From contig OZ176056.1 in NCBI GenBank assembly GCA_964247055.1, positions 7,254,001 to 7,318,000 on the forward strand: 64,000 nt of DNA, given 5' to 3'. Both the position numbers and the translations under genes were made by a program. Below the pieces are notes generated by a model. The model did no database searches. It was not told where the DNA came from and saw only the letters and a list, made by a program, of their open reading frames with translations. This stretch comes from Paragordius varius. Lineage: Eukaryota; Nematomorpha. The stretch's first letter is position 1; every line of letters begins with the position of its first letter. Of the stretch, positions 1-12,200 are shown in pieces.

Positions 1-1642
1 AATAGTGAAAGAATACCGATAGCTTATGCCTCACAAAAGTGTAGTAACGCTGAAAGGAATTATTCCACTATCGAGAAGGAATTAAAAGCAATATTGTTTG
101 CTTTAAAAAAGTTTCATAGATTCGTATATGGTAGAAAATTTATAATATTAACTGACCATTTTACCTTTAGTAAAGTTAATAAATAGAGATCGAAATTTAA
201 AAGAAATACATAATGCTAAAGTACTAAGATGGATTAATATGATAAATGAATACGACTTTGAAATAAGTCATTAAAAAGGAGCTCAAAATAGAGCTGATTA
301 TTTATCGAGATGGCCGATTGACGAGATCGTTGCTTATGATGAAGATTATGCGGTTACCAGATATCTGAGATTTTTTAATTGTCATAATGTGCGGTTAAGC
401 AGAGATGAAATAACCGCATTAGATCCAGTATTACAAAAAGTAATTAAAGCGTTAAACAACCATGACTGGAGTTCTCCAGAATTAGAAAAGTATGTAAACC
501 GTAAAGTCGAGTTGGCATATCAATATGGCTTATTAAGATTCATCGGATTATAATTTTGAAGCCCCTCCAAAATGAGGTGGTGAGATACCTACACAGCGGT
601 CATAACAACGTAGAGACCAGGAAAGCGTGGCCAGATTTACGTGTTATTGGCCTGAATTAGAAAATGACCTGGTAAAAGCCAGTAGTCAATGCGAATCGTG
701 CCAACGTAGTAGGCCGAATCAGAATTATACATATCAGTGGGATCATAATGTTGCTGTGTGAGAGCGTTTGCATATTGATATAGCCGGACCGGACGGTTTT
801 TATTAATTGTTGATAATTGATAGTGCCTTGAAATAGGCAGAAGGGTTTATTTTAAAAAAGGTAACCGCAGCTAATATAATCCAAAAAGTAGAAGAAACGT
901 TTGCAAGGTTTGGCTTTGCAAGAGAGATCGTTAGCGATAACGCTTCGTATTTCAGTAATGAGTATTTCACGTCAACCTTAAGTACGTTAGGGGTGAAACA
1001 TATTAAGGTTACCCCCTACTACCCAAGAGTAATGGGATGGTAGAAAGGCTAGTGGGTTTAATAAAAAATAATGCGATATCCACCCACGAAGCGTTTAACA
1101 CTAGCTTATGGGCGTATAGAAATTCTATACACTCAAAAAAGAAAGAAACCCCGGTCAAGTTAATAATCAAGCGTACGCCCCATACCCCCTTAACCTGGTT
1201 AAATAGTAGGGCGAGATTTCTAGATGCACCGGCCCCCCGACGGCAGTTTGCCATTAATGACCAGGTAATGATTAAAAATGAGCTAAGTCCAGAATGGCGC
1301 GCCGGAGAGATTACGGACCGTACAGGGTTATTTTCATACAAGGTATGGGACAAGGACCGGGACAAAGTTGTGAGGAAACACGCTAACCAAATAGTACACC
1401 AGCCGCAACCACAACCTACCACTGCCAGCAACACAAGTGAGGAGGATGAAACCACTGCCAAGGATGATGGAACAATCGCCGAAACGCAACCCAACACGAT
1501 CAATCCAAGTTACGAAACCGAACCAATTACTCCGACAGCCGAAATTCCAAGACAACCAGCTCCCCCGCAAAAATACAGGAACGACGGGACCCAACAAGAA
1601 GTCGTCAGAAACCCGCCCGCTTTCGTTAGAACAGGGTAGTGA
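1..1642 (+). mobile_element. Ty3/gypsy LTR retrotransposon fossil, 3' internal part
   Basis: The internal 3' portion of a Ty3/gypsy-type element enters at the left window edge. Reading left to right it holds the end of RNase H, the integrase zinc-binding and core regions, and a C-terminal tail rich in Pro, Gln and Thr up to the LTR. The family call rests on clear likeness to the second copy at 56.8-64.0 kb, which shows the same integrase text. The element is broken at several places and is a fossil. Its 5' half lies outside the window. Confidence 0.88.
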
Positions 1643-1990
1643 TGTTATAGTGGTAACTGACAGGCTAATTTGAATGAACCTTTTATTATACTATTAGATT
1701 AACCGCACAAACAACATTCGTTATATATTATCATATTAACCTCTTATCTTATGTGTGTAGTATTATTATATTACTATAACCTCACCATCACGTATGATTA
1801 TTATTATTATACCTTGAGTTAATTGTTTAAAAGCAAACATCTCACCTTGATATATGTGAATACATTAGACCTAATTATCTTAGATATATGTATAGGTAGA
1901 TCATTATATACCAACGAATACATATATACAATATATTTACCGTTATTGACGCTACTTGTAGTCCCCATTTATTAAGGGGTAACCACAACA
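1643..1990 (+). repeat. 3' LTR of the gypsy fossil
   Basis: It begins TGTTATAGTGGT and ends ACCACAACA, giving the TG...CA ends of an LTR. The body matches the 5' LTR of the second copy (56819 onward), for example the stretch beginning at ACCGCACAAACAACATTCG. Length is 348 bp. The boundaries come from comparing the two LTRs by eye, so the right edge may be off by a few bases. Confidence 0.82.
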
Positions 1991-2147
1991 AATTGGCATT
2001 TTACATATTGATCACACAGTCAGGTTTTCTGTAACACCCTTGGGTGAAATAGTGAATTTAACCATCAGCACTCCCTATCTTTTCTTTGTGGTTGGAGAAT
2101 TACAATCTATTTTGATAAAAGGAAGATTCTTTAATCCGACTTATCAT

Positions 2148-2862
2148 TAGGGTTGTGCATTTGACTGCTTTTTCAAAAAAGTCCGGTCAGACCCAGTCAG
2201 ACCATGGTCGTGACCGTGGTCATGACCACTTTTTACTTAAAGTCATGCGATATTGGATTGTCAAAATAATGTTCGAATTGCACTTACGTTTCACTAATAA
2301 TGTCATGTTTTTCTGGAAAGTTTGTATTATACATTTTTTTGATAATTATTATTTACAAATATCTTCAATCGAATTTAATTAAGAAATTGTTTTCAAATAA
2401 ATTTGCCACATGTTTAAGGCCTTCTGAATCTTCAATTACGTAGCTTATACTGGATATTTCAAATAAAATTTTACCTAGTTTTAACACTTTCTTTCATCAT
2501 TAAAATATCCAATTATATTATGTTTTATTGGTTCACATATATGGAAAAATTGGATTTGCAAGTGCTTGATTGTTTTGTTTTAAGAAATAATTGGATATGC
2601 TAAAATGCTTATGTTTTTAGGATGCATGTTTAAAAAAAATATATTGTTAAATAAGTATATTTAAATATTTAATTTTTATTTTTTGAAAAATATATATTAA
2701 AAAACAATAAAATCTTATTATTTCTCTTCCAAAAAATATTTACTAGCATTTTTTCAAAAAACAGCTGTTTCTTTCAATGACCATGGTCAAAAAATAAATA
2801 GTCACTGACCTGGTCATGACCCGGTCAATTGACCGGGTCATGACTTAGTCAGCACAACCCTA
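2148..2862. mobile_element. hAT-type MITE, copy 1
   Basis: A 715-bp non-coding element with terminal inverted repeats TAGGGTTGTGC / GCACAACCCTA. It is flanked by a perfect 8-bp target duplication, CTTATCAT, at 2140-2147 and 2863-2870. The 8-bp duplication places it with the hAT superfamily. The subterminal regions are crowded with small palindromes (GACCATGGTC, GGTCATGACC, GGTCAATTGACC), probably transposase-binding repeats. A second copy lies at 51842-52546. Confidence 0.9.
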
Positions 2863-3124
2863 CTTATCATACAACAATGATCCCATCGTTGCGAACAATG
2901 ACTCGCCCTCGAAAATAAAATTGAATAAAACAATTTAATTATAATATTTGAATTATGAATTTTATTCTTGTCGAATAAATAATATGGTATTTATGTATTA
3001 GTTTTATTAATGATATATTTTTTTACCTGATCAGAAGTCAAAATATACTAAATATATTTTGTAAAAAAAAATTTTAGTACAGCATTTTCGATAAGTACCT
3101 ATTCTTTATAATTACCAAAGCCAA

Positions 3125-5149
3125 TCTATCTATATAGATATGAAAATGGAAAATGCTGGCTTTGTGATCTGTTTCCGGAAAACCGGTATACCCATTCAAA
3201 TCCAAATGTCGAACCCGACAATAGATTCGCCCTTTTTTGAATGAGGCGCTCAGTTCGGACCCACCCCGTCTAAAAAACGGGTTTTTGACAACAGAAGTCC
3301 ACAAAAATCTTTTTTACCTATTTTCGATTGCGCCGAACATAGTCGTCTCGCTTTTTTGATTTAGGCCCTCTTTTACCCGAATATGAGTTTAATCCGTACT
3401 TAAAAATATTACCCGTAACAAGGCAAAAATTTTGGCCGTGCGGCTTTTTAAAATTAGCCGTAAATTAGATCCTCCACGCCCTGAAAAATGCGCCACCATA
3501 GAATGATTTTTTGATTTTGAGGCAATTTTTTCAAAAACTAATGAAAGCATATGGAATCAATCATGATTCCAGGTTTTTTCCGATAGGCAAAAATTTTAAT
3601 CAAGCGCTTTTTTGTATCAATCTCTGGGTAGGGAGCTACCCGCCTAAAACTTGTCATATCGAAATTGCGTTGTTCAGGATTTAATAGAAAACTTATCAGG
3701 CCACATAAGTTTAATATAGGCCTGAGATATTACCCGTAAAAAGACAAAATATAAGTCAAGCGTTTTTTTAGCGGTTAAATAGGCCCTCTGTTCCCTAAAA
3801 ATACGCTATCATTGAACTATTATTTAGTTATGAAGCCATTCCTCCATAAACTTTTAAGAAATGGAATGAATGATGATTCCAGGTAATCCTGTATAAATGC
3901 AAAAATTTTTTATCTAACTACATTTTTATATTGGCCTCTGGGTAGGGGGCTACCCGCCTACAACTGCGCATATCGATACAGCATGCCTTTGAAGCCAAAT
4001 TTAAAAATCAGGCCATATTAGTTTAATAAGGGCTTGAAATATTACCCGTAAAAAGGCAAATTAGAGTGGTATTATTAAATTACCCCTTAATTAGCTTGCC
4101 CTGAAAAATGCGCCACCATAGAATGAATTATTGGTTTTGAGGCAATTTTTCACGAGAGCATATGGAATCAGTCATGATTCCAGTTATTACCCGAATTAAA
4201 AATTTGAAACGAGCGTTTTTTGTTTCGCCCCTGGTTAGGTGGCTACCCGCATAAAACTGCGAAACCATATCGATACAGCATGCCTTTGGAGCCAAATTTC
4301 AGAAAACCTATGTGTCTAATAGTAACGTATGGAATCCATGATAATTCCAGATATTCCACAAATAAAGACAAAAATTTTGCCCAACGCTTTTTTTACCCCT
4401 TAAATAAGGAGCTACCCGTCAAAAACTGCGCATATGGAAATTGCGTTGTTTTGTAACTAATTTACAGAAAATTTATGAAGCCCTGAGTTCATTAAAAGCT
4501 GGAAATATTATCCGTAACTAGATAAAAATTAAGGTCGGGCTTTTTTAATCAGCCGTTAATTTGGAGCTTTTATGCCCCTAACGCCATCACATAACGATTA
4601 TTTAGTGTTAAGGTATTTTTTCGAAAACCCCATGAGACGAAGGTATCAAAGATGATTCCAATTTGCCCTATTAAGGCAAAGAATTTAACTCAGCGCTTTT
4701 CCATATAGATCTATGGGTAGGGGTAAGCGGTTTAAAACTGAGACGCCATGCAATGGCGTGGTTTTGGAGATGATTAAAAAACTTAAGAAGATATACGAGT
4801 TAAGTTTTAAACTGGGAATTTGTATATCATTCTTTCCTTTAAAAAGGGACCAAAAATGAGTTACTTTTTATATCCCTTAATCCCAGCTGTGTGAACACAA
4901 TTATAAAATAAACTTTTAACCAAAATTTCGTAAACGAAAATCTTAAATTAAATCCAATGATAGTTAAATATTAACTTTCATAAGAACCAGTTTAAATATG
5001 ATCGATTTCAAATAACAATATTTAAGCCTATGCAAAAACTCGTAAAAGATTAATTAAAGACATTTTTTTATTTAATATATATTTTGCAAATTATTAAGAA
5101 TAATTATCGGTGAAACTACGTCACAGCGAAGCGTTACAGGGCCAGCTAG
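3125..5149 (+). mobile_element. Non-autonomous Helitron, full-length copy H1
   Basis: The element starts TCTATCTATATAG after an A and ends CCAGCTAG before a T, which are Helitron termini (5' TC, 3' CTAG, insertion between A and T). An imperfect short hairpin (AGCGAAGC) sits just upstream of the 3' end. No Rep or helicase coding is visible. Inside are imperfect modules of about 310 bp, each with a palindrome of the type GGGTAGGGGGCTACCC. Homologous copies: 52650-54684 (complete), 50053-50925, 51247-51640, 55401-56818 and 23325-24357 (reverse). Confidence 0.8.
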
Positions 5150-5817
5150 TATAAAATAAAATATAACCAGATTTAGAATTTTGGTTAATATTTGAATATA
5201 GATGTCGTTGTTAATTTATGTTAATAAAATATTTTTATTTTTAAATTAAATAGCAACGCCTGAGGCATTTCAATGCATTTTATATGCGATCCGCAAAAAA
5301 TTTCGTAATTTTATATATGAACAATGTGCAACAATTTTGCAATGTTTGTCGATGTACACAACCCTAACAGTCAAAATTTTTCGGTAAGTACCACTGAATG
5401 AACTAAACAAAGCGAAAGTGGTCTTAATATATTCCTAAGTTTTTTTGTTGATTATTTAATGCGTGAAAAATATATGGTTTTTAAAGCTTTTAATTTTTGT
5501 AACAGGATGTTCTGACCAACAAAGTCCTACTGCTACCTCCATGCAGTGTTGGTCGGATCACCCTTGGGAACAAACAGCAGAGGCCAGTTTTGGATGTTCT
5601 GCAAAAACATCTACTCCGTAAGGAGTTTTTTCACGAGGGCATATGAAAAGTAAAAACCTCGCCTCAACCTATAACTGCTAACTCTCTAACGAAACGATAA
5701 TAATAATTGATATTACATTTTTAATAACTTCTACCTACTATCATAACAATAATGTATTTATATCCTATTTATTTTACCATTATATACTAATCATTACAAA
5801 ACCCTTCTACCTGAATT
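5150..5817. other. Unassigned spacer upstream of the LINE
   Basis: Mostly AT-rich, with a GC-richer island at about 5505-5645 that reads openly for about 40 codons on the plus strand. The island may belong to the 5' region of the LINE that follows, but no domain is recognisable. Confidence 0.3.
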
Positions 5818-8787
5818 ATGAATAATCTCAACACATGTAAATTTGCTACCTGGAACGTCGGTACTTTAAATGGAAAACTACACATGATAATTGATTTTCT
5901 CGATTCTAAGAATGTTGACATCTGCTGCTTACAAGAAACCAGATTAAAAGGAGATAACTTAATTACCACGAACAATTACACACTCTACTATCAAGGACAA
6001 ATGGTCAGGTTGGTGTAGCGATAGCGATTAAAAATTGTCTTCGCGAAAACGTTATCCAAGTAACGAGACACAATGAAATTATACAGCTTAAGGTTGTGCA
6101 CGATGACTACATCCTAAATATAATATCGATATACGCGCCCTAACCAGGTTTAAAAGACGAAATTAAACAACAATTTTGGACGGAACTCCAAGGTCTAACA
6201 AATACAATACCAGGCAAGGAATCCATCTTCTTAGGAGGTGACTTTAACAGTCACATTAGTAATAATGAACACGATTTCTGGGAAGTCCATGGCGGAAACG
6301 GCTATGGCAGTACTGACAAGATGGGAGAACAGATGTTAGAATATTGCCAAGCAAACCAACTAATAATAGCCAACACCCACTTCACAAAAAACCACAATCA
6401 ACTTACCACTTTTCAAACAGCAAACTCTTCTACCATGATAGATTATATCCTTCTCCCTAAAATAAAACGGCCCCAATTAGTTAACATTAAAACTCACCAA
6501 ACAAGCTTCACACAACACAAAATAGTGATTGCAGTCTGAAAAATAAACCCTTATACCAAAGACCACCAAAAGTAATCACAATAAACTACAAAATCAAACA
6601 ATCAGAAACAAATACATCAACCAGGCATCCGAAACGCTCCAAAACAGTGAATCCATTGGTTCAAGATGGGATAACCTAAAAACATTAGTTAAAACAGCAG
6701 ATAATAATTATGGGAGTTGCAAACCATACAATAAAAAAACGAAAAATTGGTGGTGGAAAAAGGAATTAAAAGAAATTACTAAAGAAAAAAACGACGCCTT
6801 CAAAGCATGGAAAAGGGATAGCAATGATAAAAACAAACAAACATATCTGATCGCAAAACACAAAGCGCAGAAAGAAATTAGAAAAACTATAAATGAAAAT
6901 TGCCTAAAACCGGCCACTAAGCTAGAGGACCAGGTTAAAAATAAAAAAATCTTTAAATACATAAAAAACATAAACTCAAACAAACAAGATATCATTAAAA
7001 CTAAATGTATCAAAAACAATATGAATGAGATAATCTCTAACCCAGAAAGTGTAATTAAGATATGGAAAGAAAGCTTCGAAGAATCAATGAACCAAACCAA
7101 CAATTTAAAAACCCTCTAACACTAAAACCACCCACAAGCGGACCCATCCACGAAATCACAGAAAACGAAGTATTAAAAGCAATACAAAAAATGAAGCCAA
7201 ACAAGTCGTCAGGTGCAAGCGAACTATCAATTAATCTACTTAAACCAATACCATACCATGCTTAACATCATACCTTACAAATTTTTTTAATGAAATTATT
7301 ACCAAACGTGAAATTCCCCATGACTAGAATAAAAGTATAACGATCCCTATATATAAAAATAAGGGGGATCGTCTCGTCTGCTCATCATACCGCCCCTTAA
7401 AACTTCTAGAACACACTTTCAAAATATTTGAAAGCATCATTGACAACCGCTTTAGACAAACCATTACAATAACAAATAATCAGTTTACATTTGGTAAAGT
7501 ACACAGCACTACAGATGCCATCTTCATTATCAGGCAACTACAGGAAAAATACCTTTAAAAAAATCTAAAACTTTTCCACATCTTTCTAGACCTGGAGAAA
7601 GCTTTTTATCCCTAGAGCAACAATCAAATGGGCCATAAGACAAAATTACATCGAAGAATATTTAATAGAAATAATATTACTTCTTTATGAAAATACAACT
7701 ACAATGGTACGCACGCAAATAGGAGACACGGAACCTTTCAAGACAAACACTGGCCTACACCAAGGGTATGTACTCCCATTACTATTCATTATAATATTAA
7801 ACTGTATCACAAAAAACATATCTGCCCAACCGCCCTGGGAGTTAATCTTCGCGGATGACATTGTTCCAACAGATAAAATATGTCAAACAAATTTAGAACA
7901 TGGAAAATCTGTCTAGAGAATGGGCTGGAAATAAATATTAAAAAAACAAAAATAATGATATTAGGAGATCGTACGCAGCGCCCCAAATATCCATGCGCTA
8001 TCTGCGACAAGGAAGTCAAAACAAATTCAATAAAATGCAACAAATGCAAATTCTGGGTTCACAAAAAATGCTCCAAAATCACCGGCAAACTAAACAAACA
8101 AATACTGTAAAAACAATAATCCAACTCAAACATGCATATGTGACAATCGACGAAAACTCAATAGAAAAAGTAGACCAGTTTACATATCTAGGAGACGTCA
8201 TAGACTCTAAAGGCCATATAACTGGAGCAATAAGGAAACGAATTTAACAAGCATGGGGTAAAGTTAACTCTCTAAAATTTGTCCTTAAAAATAAAAATGC
8301 TAACAATAATAAATGGCTAATATACAAAGCAGGAATCAGGCCAGCTCTTACTTACGCCACCGAAACATGGCCCCTAAATAAAACAAATCTTGACAAAATG
8401 ATAAATACGGAAAACAATATAATTAAAGCTTGCTGTTCTGATTACAATATTCATCTTAAATACAAAAATGACACAGTAGAAAAATTTATACAAAGAAGCA
8501 GGCTTAAATACTTGGGTCACATTGAAAGAAGACAAACCGACCATCCACTCCAAACCATTAAGCACATACAACCCTTTGGAAACAACCGCAAAGGGCGCCC
8601 AATACATTCCTGGACGACAACATTTAAAATGACATAAAAATACTAAACCTCGACATTACCAAATGTCTAGATAATGACCTTTGGAATAAGACCGTAAATG
8701 GTAACCTTCAAACATGAAATCAAAAAGCCATCAAGTATCAAGGCGATGTTCTTAAGAAGGTAGAAACAATATTGCTTAATATCATAA
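5818..8787 (+). pseudogene. RTE-like non-LTR retrotransposon ORF2 (endonuclease-RT), broken
   Basis: A LINE-type ORF2 read in pieces on the plus strand. The AP endonuclease comes first (5818-6538), with motifs WNVGTLN, CCLQETR, GGDFNSH and MIDYIL. The reverse transcriptase follows (about 7060-7960), with the EVLKAIQKMKPNKSSG-type entry motif and the catalytic FADD box at about 7850. Next is a PHD-like finger (7994-8071), then a C-terminal region with YLGDVI, RPALTYATETWPL and KYLGHIERR. The wording is closest to RTE-clade elements. The frame is interrupted repeatedly: frame change after about 6015, in-frame stops near 6141 and 6538, several breaks in the RT, more around 7916 and 8247. No target duplication or poly(A) tail was identified. 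Confidence 0.88.
7994..8071 (+). other. PHD-like zinc finger inside the LINE ORF2
   Basis: Between the reverse transcriptase and the C-terminal region the translation shows CAIC...KCNKC...WVHKKC, a C-x2-C / C-x2-C-x4-H-x2-C arrangement typical of PHD or treble-clef fingers. Similar fingers are known in RT-encoding mobile-element proteins of invertebrates. A role in RNA, DNA or chromatin targeting is inference. Confidence 0.7.
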
Positions 8788-8944
8788 ACCATTTTTGATT
8801 CATGATATTATCTAGCCCTAGGCCAAAAAGCATTTGTTTATTTCCATATGTCATAATAAAGTAAAGTACCCCAAACAAAAATTAATATAAAAAAACAGAT
8901 TGAATAACAAGATGGATGGTTAATTTTCCAAATTTTTTCAAAAT

Positions 8945-9135
8945 ATCCAATTTTTCAGTCAAAAACAACACTTTTTCAAACAAGCGCAACATTTTCTCAA
9001 GCAACCGCAATATTTTTAAACGGAACATTTTTTAAACCAAATGCAATATTCTTAAAACAAACGCAACATTTTTCAAACACTGAAAAAATGGTGCTTTTGT
9101 AGAAAAAAATGTTGCTTTTGACTGAAAAATGGATC
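8945..9135. repeat. Small foldback element, family G copy 1
   Basis: Inverted ends TTTTTCAGTCAAAA and TTTTGACTGAAAAA enclose direct repeats of a GCAACATTTTTC-like motif. The whole stretch is a loose palindrome without coding. The same motifs flank the larger nested element at 16430-17399. It lies just beyond the 3' end of GNL3. Confidence 0.6.
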
Positions 9136-9181
9136 ATCCTGTATATTTGAATGGTAAAAATATAATATATTGACCACTGTA

Positions 9182-9187
9182 TTTATT
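9182..9187 (-). promoter_or_regulatory. Candidate polyadenylation signal of GNL3
   Basis: AATAAA on the minus strand, about 50 nt past the GNL3 stop codon at 9240-9242. Chance matches are common in such AT-rich DNA. Confidence 0.35.
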
Positions 9188-9239
9188 GAAATGATAATAT
9201 TTTGCGTTTAAATCAATTTTTAAAACAATCAAGTTTATT

Positions 9240-12200
9240 TTAACAATTTAATAAGCCTTCGATATCAAATTCTTTGGACCAAGTGTTAACGATAGCAGAG
9301 TCTATCAGAGTCATTCCCTTATCATTTTCACCATTTATTGAACGAGCTGGGACTTGAGAAAAATATGGTATTTTTCCTCTATTTCATGCAAACAAAGGTA
9401 ATCATTAAATATCAATTGGAATTCAAGAGTACCTTCAACAGTTCAAGTCCTTGAACATTCCAAGAATGTTAAACGTTTCAAGCTGGTCCTTAAACACTTG
9501 AACTGGCCCCTAATTTTTGCAGGTTATCATTTAATTTGTTTTTTAGCCTAATATCTCGTTATTTATTATCACAATTATTTTTCAAACTATTACGCGGTAT
9601 TAACTTTAAAATTTCAATTAAAAATGTTAAGACCAACTTGATGTATTTAAAGACACTCTTGAAATGTTTAGGGGACTTGGTCACAAATATTCTTAAAGTC
9701 CAAATGGTATATATTAAAGCATTTTCATAAATAACTAAAAATAACCCAAACTATACTTTATTGACAATAAGTAATCGATCATTAAAAAATATATGTAACT
9801 TGGCAGCTTTAAAAATGTTAAGAGATTAATACAAATAAAAACAAAGCTAAAACATTACACACAAACTGAAATGAGGTATATCTTATTCATTGTAAAAATC
9901 CTCATTTAAAGTTAAAGAACTATAAATTATATCAAGCATCACCCGTTTAAATTAAGTTTGATTATACGGGAAAAGTGGTATATAAGTTTATCTTTAAGTT
10001 TTAACTTCAATTATATATAGTCGAACGACCCCCTTGTAGGAAAAAACATGGTGCTAAAGGTTCCGAATCATTTCCCTTTTGTTCTATTATTTAAGTAACT
10101 TTTTTATTATTTTATGATAATAAGAAAAAAAGTTATTTGATTTTTATATTGTCGCCTCATTGTAGGTCGAGAGTAAAATAAGTTGGTAAAAAATATTTAT
10201 CGTACTATAAAAAGTACGACATACCAAGTGTAGTCATAAGTCTTTACCGGTTTCGGTATAAAACACGTAATGCGAAATCAATAATTTTTTTGTTCAAAAT
10301 ATTGTTTATCGGTTTCTCCACATTTCGCCCATCTCTCAGAAAACATATGAAAGCCACGCCAGAGAAACTAATTGTAACGGCACATTCTTCGCTGTCATTT
10401 TCGAATGTCTCTATTATTATTAATGTGCAAGTCTGCGAGCGTATGCCCTATTGTTGTCAATAGGTAGTCAGATTCTTAAAATTAAAGATAGGGAAAGGAG
10501 AGAGGAAGAAATTTGTTAATGTTTACTTTTTTATGTCTATCAGAAGAAAACAGCAGATGCGGAAATTCTGATCGACGCATAAGGGCCCTTTCATTGGTTT
10601 TGTTGTGTAAGGAACATTTGGCTGTAATAACATGTCCATTCCGGTCGTTGATTTATGCAAGGAGAGTGATATTGTGCATTAACGGCACCTGATTTCAACC
10701 GTCATAATGCACAATACCGCTCTGGTTCCATTGAGCAAAGAGCATGGTTTTACTTGCCAAAGACATTTGGCCTGGTGTTGAAAAGTCACGGTTTAGCTTT
10801 GCAAAATAAAGCCACTTCTTATCACCTGTCACAATTAGATTCAAATTTCCTTTATTGACATAGAATGCGAATTTCACAAGTCACTTGGTGATTTTCGATT
10901 TGAGGTCATACAAATTGATTGGTGGCATTTACCGAATCTATTGGTCTTCCCAAAGCTCTTAAACTGATTGTTTTATTTAATACATGTAATTCTTTTGCCT
11001 GCCGTTAAGTTTGAGTTCCTAATTAGGTTTTCTCGTCTTTCCAGTTGTGTGTACCAGGGTACTCACTTTCATACACATTCAAATTAATGTTTCACCAGTA
11101 AGCGATGACTTTGAACAGCATTCTTCTCCTGATGGAATAAAAAAATGGGTGCCACTAATGTTCTTTACAGGCGGGAATTCGTCAAAATTATCGAATGAAC
11201 AAACGATAGTAGTTTTAATCGTACATGCGTATGTTTATCACTTTATATCATATGAACAATATGGCCCTCAGGTGAAGATCTGCGTAAGTTTCGCTACGCC
11301 TCCACTTAGTTACCGTAAAAATATGATTATACTTGATAAATAAAAATCTGATAATCATCTTATAAAAATAACATTTTAGGGGTCATAATAGAAAGTCCAC
11401 TATAGACTATATATAATTATTGGGATTCGGATCTTATTTTTGGTCTCTCAAACATCCCCTTTTGGTTTTAAATATATATAATTTATATAATATTTTTGCA
11501 TACTGATTCCAATCTTGAATTACATGACGTGCAGAGGCTTCAATATCCGGAATACCACCTTTCTTAAGTTTCCCCAATCTTTTAGCTAAACTTGTCAAAA
11601 ATGTATTGCAATCGTCATTTTTTTCTTTATTTTCACTATTTAAGCTATTCATATTGTCTAAATCCATATCCACTCCAGTTAAACCAGTTAATGGTTCTCT
11701 GATGAGTTTATATTTTTTTTCAAGCTAAATAAATTTATTTATGTGACATATCGTTTTTACAAGTTAAAACTTAAGTATGTAATATATTAATTAAAACTCT
11801 TTAACGAATTTTGGAATTGCTCTTTTCAAAGACAAAAAGTAAGGCGTTTATTTGTAAAAATATTTTTTGTTAATTTTGCTTAGATACAAAATATATTAAA
11901 ATTAATCAATAAAAAGTTAAAACACCTCTTATAATCTTCTATATGATACTGAATTTAAAAACTTAAAAATTAAAAAAATATTTTAGGCCCTACCCAAAAA
12001 TAATATTAATCAAAAATTACGATTGAATATTTTATTAATTAAATTTTGTTTTTATTATAATTTTTGAAAAGTTTAAATAATAAAACATACGGTTGCAATC
12101 CCACCACATTTAGCAATAATCTGTGTTATAACTCCAATAGGATCTTCGATATCTTCAATCTAATTGATTCAATAGTTAGTTGAGTAAAAAAATTTTTTAA

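Noticed and set aside
1009-1503. Long minus-strand reading of 164 codons
   Set aside because: It is the antisense shadow of the gypsy fossil's integrase end, with no domain of its own.
11434-11503. GNL3 ending at the TAA in exon 11 read-through
   Set aside because: It was my first model. The exon at 9378-9240 restores family motifs in the right phase, so the read-through tail is more likely intron.
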